The position numbers and the translations under genes are program-made. The notes below the pieces were generated by a model, which saw only the letters and a program-made list of their open reading frames with translations, was not told the DNA's origin and searched no databases. From Agroathelia rolfsii (lineage: Eukaryota > Basidiomycota > Agaricomycetes > Amylocorticiales > Amylocorticiaceae): a stretch of 64,000 nt of DNA. Shown here one piece after another: positions 10,280 through 21,434 of this stretch. How positions within the stretch are numbered: position 1 is the first letter of the stretch; each line of letters starts with the position of its first letter. Where the stretch lies: assembly GCA_018343915.1 (NCBI GenBank), contig JABRWF010000002.1:3472001-3536000 (forward strand). The letters are read 5' to 3'.

Positions 10280-10785
10280 AGTCCCTATCTCTCTCTCCCT
10301 TCCCCCACCAAATCCTCTCTGCTTAGTGCTAGGAGGTTGTGAGTGTACTTTGTACTGCTTACAGAAGAGACACGCTCAGTGCAAGTCTCTGTGTGCATGC
10401 ATAAGATAGGTCCAGCCTTTGTGGTAACCATTTGCGTCTGCAGTAACACAAACAAAACATAGTGCTTAGTGCACTCAAGCAAGTAAAGGCTCTGCCCTGC
10501 ACTTATTGCAGTTAAGATACCCTGCACCCCTATTAACATACACAAGATCTTTAGTGTTGTAACAGTAGACCTTGCTTAAAAGTTCAGTGAACTTGGAGTA
10601 AAGCTTGGTGACTGGAATACTCTAAAGTGAGTGAGAGTTGAGACAGGGCACAAGGCATGTATACCTGCGTATCCCAGGCCTTGGGAGTTGTAAAACAGCC
10701 ATTACAGGCTACCTTGCGCTTTAGAGAGGTTTACGTAGGCACTGGTTGAGTTTTGGTGGCAAGAGACAGGTGTGCTCTTGACATT

Positions 10786-10796
10786 AGAATAAATCT
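10786..10796 (+). other. PBS-like site, self-primer type
   Basis: AGAATAAATCT lies two bases after the 5' LTR (which ends at 10783). It is complementary at 10 of 11 positions to AGATTTGTTCT (10196-10206), the predicted 5' end of the element RNA. The single mismatch is explained by one transition. Tf1/sushi elements are known to prime reverse transcription with the first 11 nt of their own RNA. Confidence 0.55.
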
Positions 10797-11169
10797 CTCC
10801 TTTCTGCACTAGCTGCTCCATGCACTAGAAGTGGTATAGTGAGCCACATTATTTTGAGCAAAAATCAATTACTGTAGAATTTTAGTAGATTACCACGGTC
10901 ATTTTATATACAAAAGTAGTAGTCTTCATCTTTGCACATTTCTTGTTTTGGGAGTATTCTTGGCCAGCTTGCAAGTGGTACTAGTATCCACGGTTGCATT
11001 GGTTTTTTTGAGCTATTAAAGGGAACAACACCTGAGTAGATAGACGAAAAAGACTCCAGTCGCTACAAGTAGCCCAAAACAAGTAAATACTTTAGTAGAA
11101 TTAGGCCTAGCTCAAAGGACAAAAAACACTTTTATCTATTTGTACAAATCACTTTGGGAGTCTCCAGTA

Positions 11170-12500
11170 ATCACTGTCAAGCTTGCCCACCATTTCATAC
11201 CTAGACCATAACCCTAGTCCAACCCCAGAGGAAGAAAGTGGTAAAGACACCTCTTTAGGAGAATATGAATCCTCTGATGAAGAAAACCCCACCTTTCTCC
11301 CTCCTTTCCCCTTTTCACAAGTATCCGCCCTTCCCACCCCTTTTACCCCATGTGCACAATCCCCCATAGCTGAACAACCCCAACCCCCTGCTTCCATCAC
11401 CAATATAGAACTATTGCAAATACTAGTAGCAAACCAAACCACTATGATGCAATGGATTTAGAATCAACAAGGATCCACGTCCAAGCCTAAAGAAATCGGA
11501 CACCCACCTCCTATCTTTGATGGGCAATGGATTAATTTCTATCCATTTGTTCAAAAATTCCAAGCCCACCTTGAACTCAACCCTAGAGTGTATGTAATTG
11601 AGGAAGAAAAAGTCAAATATCTCTTGGGTCTAATGGTGGGTGGTGCTACTACATGGTCTAGTCTATGGTATGATGAAATAAGATGTGCAGGAGAAGGAAC
11701 AAGGGCAGAAGGACCTGTGGTATTTGTAGAAGTACTATAAAGTTTTAAAACCTTGTTTGGAGCCTTTGACAAGAAAATAGCGGCAAAAGACCAGCTGCAA
11801 AACCTCAGACAAGGAACCACTTCAACTAGGAACTTTGGGATGGCTTTCATGCTATTAGGGAGAAGAACAGGGTTATCAGATAATGACCTAAGGGAGAAAT
11901 ATCTAGAAAGGATGAACGTTAAGCTCAGGCGTATTATCACGGGTTGGGACAGAGATACATCCACACTCCAACTTCTTATAAGTGCCGCACACAATGCAGA
12001 AGTAAACCTCATGAAGGAAGAAATGTTGTCCAATAAAAGATATTGGTATAACAATAACCCACAAGTAGATCTCCAGCGCAGTGATCCAGATACCATGAAT
12101 ATTTTGGCAACTATCTTGGGAGGGAAACCCAAGTTATCAAAAAACCCATTTACAAGTGCAGGATTTGTACAGCAATTCTCCCCATTGCAAGTAGCTGCAA
12201 TGCAAAATCAAACTGCTACAACATCCAATAATCCTTTCTGACAAAATAACATTATATGCTATAATTATCAGAAGAAGGGTCACATTGCATGGGATTGCAG
12301 AAGCCCAAAAGTAGACAGGGTTAAACCCAACAACCCATTCCAAAAGGTAGCTACAGCCTCATTGACAAATCCAATACCCCCACCAGCAGTAGATGGCCAA
12401 AATTTGTCCACCATGATACAGCAGGATATGATCAATATGCTGCAAGAACAGGGTTAGATAATTGCAGCCCTCAAAGATAAATTGGGTTTTTAGAACGGTC
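11170..12500 (+). pseudogene. Chromovirus gag, broken
   Basis: Open in one frame from about 11171 with stops at 11459-11461, 11738-11740 and 12239-12241. The N-terminal part is Pro/Glu/Ser-rich. The middle (11753-12130) looks like a retrotransposon capsid domain, with FGAFDKKIAAKDQLQNLRQG and LSDNDLREKYLERM. A zinc-knuckle remnant follows at about 12257-12298: C-Y-N-Y-x4-GH-x4-C, in which the second Cys is Tyr (TGT to TAT). Original start codon not identified. Structural (capsid) role by family. Confidence 0.85.
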
Positions 12501-12504
12501 AGAG

Positions 12505-14460
12505 TATGAGGCCAATGCTGCTGATCAATATGTACAAAACAAAATCTCTTCCTTTTCTATTTCTTCTTCTTTTTCAATTTCATCTTCTTCTATACAAGGT
12601 GTAAATGGACAACACCTAAAAATTCTACTTATGTTCCATGGACATTCTATAACAATCTCTGTATCAGCTATGATTGATTCTGGTGCTTCTTCCACTTTTA
12701 TCAATAAAAAATTTATAGACAAAAATAAAATAAAAACTTTAAAACTATAAAAACAAGTTTCTCTGTACAATATAGATAATTCACCAAATATGATGGGATT
12801 CATTTCAGAATATACAATTCTTTTAACCTAGATTGGAATAGAATGACAACATTTAGTATTTTTAGTAGTAGATATTGATACAGAAGATGTAATCTTAGGT
12901 ATTGATTGGTTACAATTAGAAAACCCCATTATCAACTGGAAAAAAGGATATGTTACTTTAATGGACAACTTATTAAAAGATGAGGAATACAAAAAAATTA
13001 ATAAAATCATAAAAGATGAGGATTCCCCTTCACGATTGGCTGCAACCCTGGGTTTGCCACCCTAATACCAGAAACATACCAAGGTCTTCTCCGAAATAGA
13101 CTCCCAATGCTTCCTAACTAGTAAAACATACAACTATAAGATTGAACTAGTAGAAGGAGCAGAAATGAAGAGAGCCAAGGTGTATCCATTATCAATTCCA
13201 GAACTAAAAGAGTTGGATACATACCTAGAAGAGAATTTGGCTAAGGGATATATAAGAAAATCCCAAAGCCCTTATGCCTCCCCATTTTTCTTTATCCCTA
13301 AAAAGAATAGGAAACTCAGGCCTATAGTGGATTATTGTAAACTAAATAATATCACTATAAAAAATTCTTACCCACTCCCACTTATATCTTCTATTGTTGA
13401 TGGACTTTCAAGGGCAAAGATATTTACTAAACTAGACTTACAATGGGGGTACAATAACGTGCTTATAAAAAATGGACATCAGGAACGGGCAGTATTTATA
13501 ACTCCCTGTGGATTATTTGAACCCTTTGTAATGACATTTGGTCTATGCAATGCTCCAGCCACTTTCCAAGCTATGATGGATGAAATATTTGCAGACATAA
13601 TTGCACAAGGATTAGTATATGTATATATTAATGACATTATCATTACCACTGCCGACCTAGAGGAACACCGATACCTAGTACATAAAGTACTTAAAAGATT
13701 AGCAGAAAACAACCTTTTTGCTAATTTAGACAAGTGCTTATTTGAAGTACCAGAGGTGGAATTCTTAGGAGTAATTATTAGCTACAACCACGTACAGATG
13801 ACCAATGATAAAGTACAAGCCATCCTTGATTAGCCAACCCCTACAACAGTCAATGATGTGCAGAAGTTCAGAGGTCTAGCAAATTATTACTGGCGATTTA
13901 TCAAAGGCTTTAGCAACATAACTAAGCCTCTGGATAAACTAACAGGCAAAGGAACCTGGAAATGGGAAAAGGAGGAACAAGATTTATTTGACAAACTCAA
14001 AAAGGCTTTCACCATTGCACTTGTGTTAGCCATTTATGATCACCAAAGAGAAAGTTGAATTGAAATGGATGCCTCTGGGTATGCTACGGGAGGAGTTTTC
14101 TCCCAGTTACAAGATAATGGTGAATGGCACCCCATTGCATTTCACTCTAAGTCCATGGATGATGCACAACAAAATTATGATATCTGGGATAAAGAGATGC
14201 TTGCAATTATTAGAGCATTGGAAGAGTGGCGCCATTATATCATAGGGTTACCTAAACTGGTGGAAATTTGGTCAGATCACAAGAACCTAGAGTATTGGGC
14301 AACAAGTCAACACCTTAGTAGACAACAAGCACAATGGTACCAAATTCTACAAGAATATTACTTTGTGTTATGTTACAAAAAGGGATCTACTAATGGACAA
14401 GCCAATGCTTTATCTTGACAACCTGACTTTTATACCGAGGATTCATAAGATAACCAAGAT
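12505..14460 (+). pseudogene. Chromovirus pol: protease, reverse transcriptase, RNase H (broken)
   Basis: Lies in the -1 frame relative to gag. Protease: AMIDSGASSTF near 12668-12700 and VILGIDWL near 12889-12912. Reverse transcriptase: 13165-13833, with SPYASPFFFIPKKN, KIFTKLDL and FGLCNAPATFQ; the catalytic YxDD reads YIND (GAT to AAT near 13630), so it cannot be active. RT C-terminal/connection region: 13858-14058. RNase H: from MDASGYATGG (14065) to QANALS followed by TGA (14416). Stops at 12748, 12829, 13831, 14056 and 14416 fit C-to-T or G-to-A changes. In-frame coding character is otherwise well kept, so decay is moderate. Confidence 0.9.
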
Positions 14461-14493
14461 GTAACTGTACTCCAACCTACCCATTTCAGAATA

Positions 14494-16006
14494 ATGGCTG
14501 CAAGGAGAGGTCATATTTTGGTAGAAGGGGAAAAGGAAATATTGGCAGAGATTAGACAGGAGAGCACCAAGTTTCTGGAATCCCTCTATCAAATTGTCAA
14601 GATTGGCCCTCAACAAATTACCCTAGGATTACAGGATTGGGAAACGGAAGATGGTCTAGTGCTGTATAGAGAAAAGGTATTTGTGCCCCTAAATAAGGAA
14701 CTCAAAGAAAAAATTATGGCCAAATACCACAACTCAGCATTAGCAGGTCACCCCAGATGCACAAAAACTTTGGAGCTTATTAGTAGAAACTACTATTGAA
14801 TCAACATGACTAAAGAAATAAACCAATACGTAGATTCTTGCTTATTATGCCAAGCCAATAAACCAAGTTGACAAACATTACCTGGACTCCTGCACCCACT
14901 CCTAGTACCTGGAAAATCATGGGAATATGTAACCTTGGATCTTATTGTAAAACTACCCAAGTCACATAGATTTGACTCAATCCTGGTGGTAGTAGACAGA
15001 CTCATAAAACTGGCACATTTTATACCAACCAATAAAAATATCTCTGCTAAGGATGTAGCTAATCTCTACGTTAAGAACGTATTCAAATTACATGGTACAC
15101 CGTCAACATGGACCTTGGATCGTGGGCCCCAGTTTGCAAGTCAGGTCATGAAAGATATACACACAAGTCTACATATTAGAACAGCATTGTCCACAGTATA
15201 TCACCCACAAAGTAATGGATAAACTGAGCATGTAAACCAGGAAGTAGAACAATACCTCCGAATCTTTTGTAACCACCGACAAACCAACTGGGTATATTGG
15301 TTGCCTTATGCAGAATTCATGCATAACAATAGAAAGAACAAAAGTACATGCTCTAGTGCCTTTAAACTTACTTATGGTTATATTCCAAATTGAGAAGCTA
15401 AAGACATCCAAGATCCCACCCCAGGGGCCTTCAACTGGATTGAAAATGCAAAGGAAGCACAAAAAGAAGCACAAGCAGCATTAGAATTAGCAAAGGAATA
15501 AATGGAATAATCCTATAATAAAGGAAAAAAAGATGTTCCCAGATCTAGAGGAAGGACAGGAAGTATGGCTTAATACACAAAACTTGAAGCTTGATAGACC
15601 ATCCAAAAAACTAAGTCAAAAGTGGATTAGACCCTATAAAGTGGAAAAGAAGCTAAATGATCTAAACTACTAACTAGACCTACCAGCCAGCCTTAAAATC
15701 CACAATGTATTCCATGTCCATCTGCTTAAGCCACACCATGCTTCCGATTGACACCAGAAGCCTTTACTACCAGTTGAAATAGAAGGAGAAGAAGAGTACA
15801 AAATGGAAGAAGTACTCAACTCTAGATTACACCATGGAAAATTAGAATTCCTAGTCACTTGGAAAGGTTACCCAGGAGAACAAACTTGGGTTAGAGAATC
15901 TGATATGCATACAGATGAAGCAATTAGAAACTTCTACAAAGCCAACCCAAGTGCACCAAGAAAAATTAGTGCGGCAATATTTGGACTTCTACCTTTTCAA
16001 AACTAG
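14494..16006 (+). pseudogene. Chromovirus pol: integrase and chromodomain (broken)
   Basis: Integrase zinc region: HNSALAGHPRCTKTL...CLLCQ (about 14729-14855), the HHCC motif. Core: LDLIVKLPKS (first Asp), LDRGPQF (second Asp) and TEHVNQEVEQYL (Glu), about 14930-15260, interrupted by TAA where GQTE is expected. A C-terminal chromodomain at 15803-15960 has EEVLNSRLHHGKLEFLVTW and KGYPGEQTW, which in this class targets integration to marked histones. Stops (14797, 14869, 15220, 15391 and others) kill the frame. The chromodomain plus self-primer-like PBS supports the Tf1/sushi group. Confidence 0.9.
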
Positions 16007-16059
16007 GATAACTTGACAGAATGGCAACCCGAGGCAGATTGCCCCTAAGGAGGGGGTAA

Positions 16060-17019
16060 TGTTACGAGTTGCTTGTTGTATTATAAATTTATTTAGAATT
16101 TTTCATTATTTTTCCGATTTTTCTCTGATTTTTCTCTATTTTTTGATATATAACTTGTATATTACATAAGCGGACATTACATAAGTACTTTAATGACTAA
16201 GCAAGTCATGTGATCAGTCATTATGTGACTAGCCATCATGTGACCACTAGTCATGTGACTTATTATGTAAAGCAGGTCTAGAGTATGGATCTAGAACATG
16301 ATACCATCATAGACTCACTATGGTGCAATATTGCATCACACTTAGCACTTCTGTGTACAGACCAGGTACCAGGTGCACAAACCAGATAAAATTAGTATAT
16401 AATCCTGTAGTGCTTTTACCTAAAGACCCCAGATTTGTTCTCTTTATCTTTAGGTAAGCACAGTAGTGCTTTGTAGTAAATAAGTAACTAACATAATAAA
16501 AACTTTGTCTTCAGAGTCCTTATCTCCCCTCTCCCTCTCTGTCCCATAAAATCCTCCCTGCTTCATGCTAAGAGGTAATAGATGTACTCCGTGCTACCTA
16601 TTGTTTAGAGGTTGCTCAGTGCTCCTCTACGTGTACACTGTATAATACAGGCTCAGGCTTCATGCTAGCCACTTGTAGTTGTTGACTACAACATCATAGT
16701 GCTAAGTGTACCTAAGTAAACAAAGGCTTGCCCTGTGTTTATCAAGGCTAAGAGACCCTGCATACCTATTTGTATATACAAGAAACTTTGTATCTCAATG
16801 GTAGACCTCACTTAAAGACTTTGCAAGTCTAGAGTAAAGCTTGGTGATTGGCAAGCTCAGAGTTGAGTGAGAACAAAGACAGTGTACAAGGCGTGTCCAT
16901 CCTTGCATCCTAGGCCTTGGGAGTTGTAAAACAGCCATTACAGGCTACCCCGTACCTTACAGGGGTTAACGTAGGTACTAGTTGAGTTTTAGTGGCAAGA
17001 GGCAGGTGTGCTCTTAACA
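16060..17019 (+). repeat. 3' LTR of the chromovirus (960 bp), different subtype from the 5' LTR
   Basis: Starts TGTTACGAGTTGCTTGTTGT and ends GTGCTCTTAACA. The first ~220 bp match the 5' LTR closely. The later part has the 'TACACTGTATAATACAGGCT' and 'CAGGGGTTAACGTAGG' variants, found also in inverted copies around 44171-47252, but not in the 5' LTR. Confidence 0.88.
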
Positions 17020-18470
17020 TATAGGTATACACGCCTTATGCCCTATCTTAACTATTACTCACTTCAGAGTATTCTAGTCACCAAGCTTTACTCTAAGTTC
17101 ACTAAACTTTCAAGCAAGGTCTACTGTCACAACACCAAAAATCTTGTGTGTGCTAATAGGGGTGTAGGGTATCTTAACTACGATAAGCTCAGAGCAAAGT
17201 CTTTGCTTGCTTAGTATTAAGTCTTGAATGGACAGAGATAGCAGAAAAGGGAAGGGGCAGAGCAGAATAGAAGCAGAGATAGAGTAAACAGGAGTAGAGA
17301 TAGGAGAGTGGATAGGAAAAGAGAGGGGTGACTGGACTTGGCCAAGATTTATGTGTCAGGCCTTTGCCTAGTTATGGTCTGGGACAGGAGTTAGACAGGA
17401 GAAGGGGAACTAAGTTGATTTCTGAACTGAGGTAGCTAGGTACATACTAGGTTAGTATAAATACTATAGTAGCAGGAGGATACTAAGAGGAATAGAAATA
17501 AAGTAAGATGGAGAGTGGGAAACAGAATACGGGGCATGAATAGGCCAAAACTATCTATGTGAACAAGGGTACCAGAATGTATGGGGAAAATGATGGGAAA
17601 ACAGGATACGTAAAAAGAGGAAAAGACTCCGGGACTCTATTCGGGCGCCAAGCAAGGGGTTGCTGGTTCTGACGCCTAAATCGCAGAGGGCAGAGAGCAG
17701 AAGTTGGGAGTCGGAGAGGTGTCTTTAGTTGTTGGATAGTAGTGGGCAAGGGTGAGTAGGGACATATTGGAAATGTTGGAGTGGGAGCTACTTGTATGCG
17801 GAGGAGGTTGTGATACTTGGGTGCACTAAGTACTATATAGGTTGTATTGTTGTGGATGTAAATAGTCACTACAAGAGCTGGACCTGTTTTATGCATGCAC
17901 ACAGAAGTAGCATAAAGCTAACTCCTACTATAAGCAGTACTAAGTACACTTATAACCCCTTAGCACAGAGCAAAGGGGATTTGTAGGGGAGAGAGGAGAA
18001 GGGGAGATAGGGACTCTGAAGACAAAGTTTTTATTATGTTAGTTAACTATTTAATACAAAGCACTATTATACTTATCTGAAGATGAAGAGAATGAATCTA
18101 AGGTCTTTAGGTAGAAACACTACAGGGTTATATACTAATTCTACCTAGTCTGCGTATTTGGTACATGGTCTGTACATAGTAATGCTAAGTATGATGTGAT
18201 ATTGCACTATAATGATTCTATGATGATGTCATAGTCTAGACCTATGCTCTAGGCCTTACTTACATAATATGTCATATAACTAGTAGTTACATAATAGCCA
18301 GTTATATGATAACTGGTCACATGACTTGCTTAGTTATTAGAGTACTTATGTAATGTCCACTTATATAATATATATATTATATACCAAAAAATCGAGAAAA
18401 TTCAGGAAAAATTCGGAAAAATAATAGGAAATTCTAAATAAATTTATAGTATATCAATCAACTTGTAATA
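17020..18470 (-). mobile_element. LTR-1 fragment, inverted, with LTR-4 nested inside
   Basis: Reads in LTR-1 order on the minus strand and ends in CTTGTAATA at 18470 (decayed ...TAACA). It lacks the terminal ~150 bp at the chromovirus junction. Net length without the LTR-4 insert is 845 bp. Its subtype matches the 5' LTR of the neighbouring chromovirus, not the LTR-1 on the left side of that element. Confidence 0.8.
17215..17815 (-). mobile_element. LTR-4 solo LTR, 601 bp, TSD CTTAG/CTTGG
   Basis: Plus-strand ends TATTAAGTCTTG...GAGGTTGTGATA, that is TGTTAAG...GTGACA after transitions. Flanks CTTAG (17210-17214) and CTTGG (17816-17820) differ by one transition, and LTR-1 reads through cleanly when it is removed. 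More GC-rich than its host. No protein, although part is open by chance. Confidence 0.88.
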
Positions 18471-19047
18471 AGTAGCTTCTACTCCGACATTTCCAATATG
18501 TCTCTACTCACCCTTGCCTACTACTACTCAACAACTAAAGATACCTCTCTAGCTCCTAACATCCACTCTCCACCCTCTATTATTTAGGCGTTGGAACTAG
18601 TAACCTCTTGCTTGATGCCCAATTGGAATCCTGGAGTCTTTTTCTCTTTTTATGTATCCTGTTTTCCCATTATTTCCCCTATATATTCTGGTATCCTTGT
18701 TTACATAGATAGTTTTGGCCTATTTATACCCTATATTCCGTTTTCTATTTTCTATCTCACTTTATTTCTATTTCTCTTGGTATTCTCCTACTACTATAGT
18801 ATTTATACTGACCTAGCATGTACCTAGCTACCTTAGTTCAGAAATCAACTTAGTTCCCCTTCTCCTATCTAACTCCTATTCTGGACTGCAACTAGGTAAG
18901 GGCCTGATATATACGTCTTGGCTAAGTCTGGTCACCCCTCTCCTTTCCTATCCACTCTCCTATCTCTACTCCTATCTACTCCATCTCCACTTCCGTTCCA
19001 CTCTACCTCTTCTCTTTCTACTATCTCTATCTATCCAAGACTTAACA
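18471..19047 (+). mobile_element. LTR-4 fragment, 5' end missing
   Basis: Matches LTR-4 from about base 25 ('CTACTCCGACATTTCC') to the end CAAGACTTAACA at 19047. The first bases were presumably separated by the LTR-1 insertion on its left. It directly abuts G2 RNase H/RT sequence. Confidence 0.8.
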
Positions 19048-20444
19048 GCTCCTAGAATAGGTATAGAAGTAAAGGCTTCTTTTAACCTATCAAACACCTT
19101 TTATTCTTCCAATTCCCACTTCTATTCTATTTTTCTAGTTATACAATCTAGAGGTTTGCAGATCCAAGCAAAATCCTTAATAAAATGGCAGTAGTAGTTG
19201 GCTAGTCTGCAAAATTTTCTAATATTGAATACTTTTTTAGGACTGGGCTATTCTAAAACTGCTTTAACCTTTTCAGGGGTCATCTTTATAGAGCCATATG
19301 AGACTAGTATACTAAGGATATCTACTTCTGGCATATCATATTTGAACTTTTTTAGGTTTACAAATAGGTTGTTCAATTTAAGAACTCTTAGTGCTTCTTT
19401 TACCCTTAATCTTAGTTTTGGTTCTGTTTGCGCACCAATAATGATATTGTCAATATAGTAGACTAGCCACCCCTTCTGGTTGAAATTGTAGAATAGATCA
19501 TTTATCATAATTTATATAGTTGCTAGGGCATTACAGAGGCTAAAAGTTATAACTGTTGGTTTGAAGAGGCCCTTGTTAGTGATGAAGGCTGCCTTGTATT
19601 CATCCCCTTCTTGAATTTGGATGTTGTTGAATCCCTACCAAAGGTCTATTTTTGCAAACATCCTGAAATAAGTTATCTTATCTTAAAGTTCTAAGATCAG
19701 GGGTAGTAGGTATGTATTTTCTACTATTTCAGTATTAAGCTTCTGATAGTCCTGAACAGGCCAAAGAGAACTATTCTTTTTTGGCATAAAGAATATTGAG
19801 GCAGTAATTGGGCTTTCCAATTTTTGAAGGTACCTTTTTTTGAGGTTTTCTTTAAGATAATCTACTAGAGCTTCTTCTTCTTTTATGGAGAGAGGATATG
19901 TTTTGCTCCGTCATAATTAGGTATTGTTTTTTAACACAATTTTATGATTCCAGGGTTTTCTAAGTAGCAAGTACTATGAGGCTTCTTTTAAGAATATACT
20001 TGCAAACTTAGATGCCTATTCTGATAATAAGCTAGAGGAGATTTGGAGACTTTGTGCTTGCCTCAATTTTCCTGCTGACTAGTCTATCACTAGGTTTTCC
20101 AACCAAAGCCAGTCAATTCCCAGGATTATATTTTTTAAATTGATATCTATGATAAGAAAGAAAAGCCTTTTTTTTATTCCTGTAATTATTGTTTCTAAAA
20201 TAGTAATTTTTTCTATTGCTCCTTGTGTATTTCTGGTATTATTGATATTATACAAAGGGATACTATATAGCAGTTTTTTGTAGTTATTTTATTTTCTTTT
20301 ATAAAGTAAGAATGGATAAAGGAGGAAGATGCCCCAGAGTCTATCATAGCTAAGGTGATAAAGGAAGAAAATAGTCCATAGAACATAATTGGGATGTAAA
20401 GGTGCTGTCTATGTACACCAGAAATAGAGATGGAATTACAGGAG
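19048..20444 (-). pseudogene. G2-1 pol fragment: protease and reverse transcriptase (broken)
   Basis: On minus: AMIDSGASSSFIHS (protease, about 20347-20306), NIILGIDWLWLENL (about 20140-20098), then RT with KNSSLWPVQDYQKLN, AKIDLW, ITFSLCNALAT and MINDLFYNFNQKGWLVYYIDNIII (19508-19432). The catalytic motif is YIDN, so the second Asp is lost by G-to-A. PEVDILSILVS and KMTPEKVKAVL follow, then FCRLANYYCHFIKDF. Several TAG/TGA stops replace Trp or Gln. It is a different Gypsy lineage from the 9861 chromovirus. RNase H and integrase are absent. Confidence 0.85.
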
Positions 20445-21434
20445 TGTTACAAGTTGCTCAGTGTATTACAAATTTATTTAAGATTTTTCATTATTTTTCT
20501 GATTTTTCTCCAATTTTTCTCTATTTTTTTAGTATATAACATGTATATTATATAAGCAGACATTATATAAGTACTTTGATGACTAAGCAAAGTCATGTGA
20601 TCAGTCATTATGTAACTAGCCATTATGTGACCACTAGTCATGTGACTTATTATGTAAGCAGGTCTAGAGTATGGGTCTAGAACATAACACCATCATAGAC
20701 TTACTATAGTATAATATTGCATCATACTTAGCACCTCTGTGCACAGACTACATACCAGTATACAGACCAGGTAGAAATAGTATATAACCCTATAGTGCCT
20801 CTACCTAAAGACTCTAGATTTATTCTCTTCATCTTCAGGTAAGCATAGTAGTACTTTGTATCTAATAGTTAGCTAACATAATAAAACTTTGTCTTTAGAA
20901 TTCATTCACTCTAGGCTTATAGAGCCTGTCCCCATCTCTCTCTCTCTCCCTTCCCCCTACTAAATCCTCTCTGCTTAGTACTAGGAGGTTGTGAACATAC
21001 TCCATACTGCTTATAGAAGAGACAAGCTTAGTGCAAGTCTCTGTATATGTACATAAGATAGGTTCAGCCCTTATGGTGACTATTTGCATCTGCAGTAACA
21101 CAAATCAAATATAGTGCTCAGTGCACCTAAGTAAACAAAGGCTTACCCTATGTTTATTAAGGCTAAGAGACCCTGCATATCTATTTGTATACACAAGAAA
21201 CTTTGTGTCTCAATGGTAAACCTTGCTTGAAGACTTTACAAGTCTAGAGTAAAGCTTAGTAATTAGTGAGCTTAGGGTTGAGTAAAAATAAAGACAGCAT
21301 ACAAGGCATGTCCATCCTTGCATTCTAGGCCTTAGAAGTTGTGAAAAAGCCATTACAGGCTACCCCGTACTTTACAGGGGTTAACGTAGGCTCTGGTTGA
21401 GTTTTAGTGATAAGAGTCAGGTGTGCTCTTAACA
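20445..21434 (+). mobile_element. LTR-1 solo LTR, TSD AGGAG/AGGAA
   Basis: TGTTACAAGTTGCTCAGTGT...GTGCTCTTAACA, 990 bp. The flanking pentamers 20440-20444 (AGGAG) and 21435-21439 (AGGAA) differ by one transition. It interrupts G2-1 between gag and pol. It keeps TATATAA, CTTCAG|GTAAGC, GCTAACA and AATAAA. Confidence 0.88.

Larger units (their letters stand above)
9861..10783 (+). repeat. 5' LTR of the chromovirus (923 bp)
   Basis: TGTTACGAGTTG...GTGCTCTTGACA. It contains a TATA box at 10161-10167, predicted RNA start near 10196, a stem (arms 10184-10191 and 10212-10219), an intron-like segment 10219-10279 and AATAAA at 10260-10265. Its 3' half is close to the solo LTR at 26173-27097, not to its own partner LTR at 16060. 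Confidence 0.9.
9861..17019 (+). mobile_element. Degenerate Ty3/Gypsy chromovirus (Tf1/sushi-like), nearly full length
   Basis: The only LTR-1 copy here with an internal region: LTRs 9861-10783 and 16060-17019, gag, then PR-RT-RNase H-IN and a C-terminal chromodomain, the domain order of chromoviruses. A polypurine tract (AAGGAGGGGGTAA, 16048-16060) abuts the 3' LTR. A PBS-like site follows the 5' LTR. All reading frames are broken by stops that look like C-to-T or G-to-A changes. The flanking pentamers CATAG and TATAG differ by one transition, but the flanks are LTR-1 pieces in opposite orientation and the two LTRs belong partly to different subtypes, so this may be a recombinant. Confidence 0.9.

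Noticed and set aside
9856..17024. CATAG/TATAG as a firm TSD of the chromovirus
   Set aside because: The two flanks are different LTR-1 subtypes in opposite orientation, so the near-match can be chance. I keep it only as a possibility.
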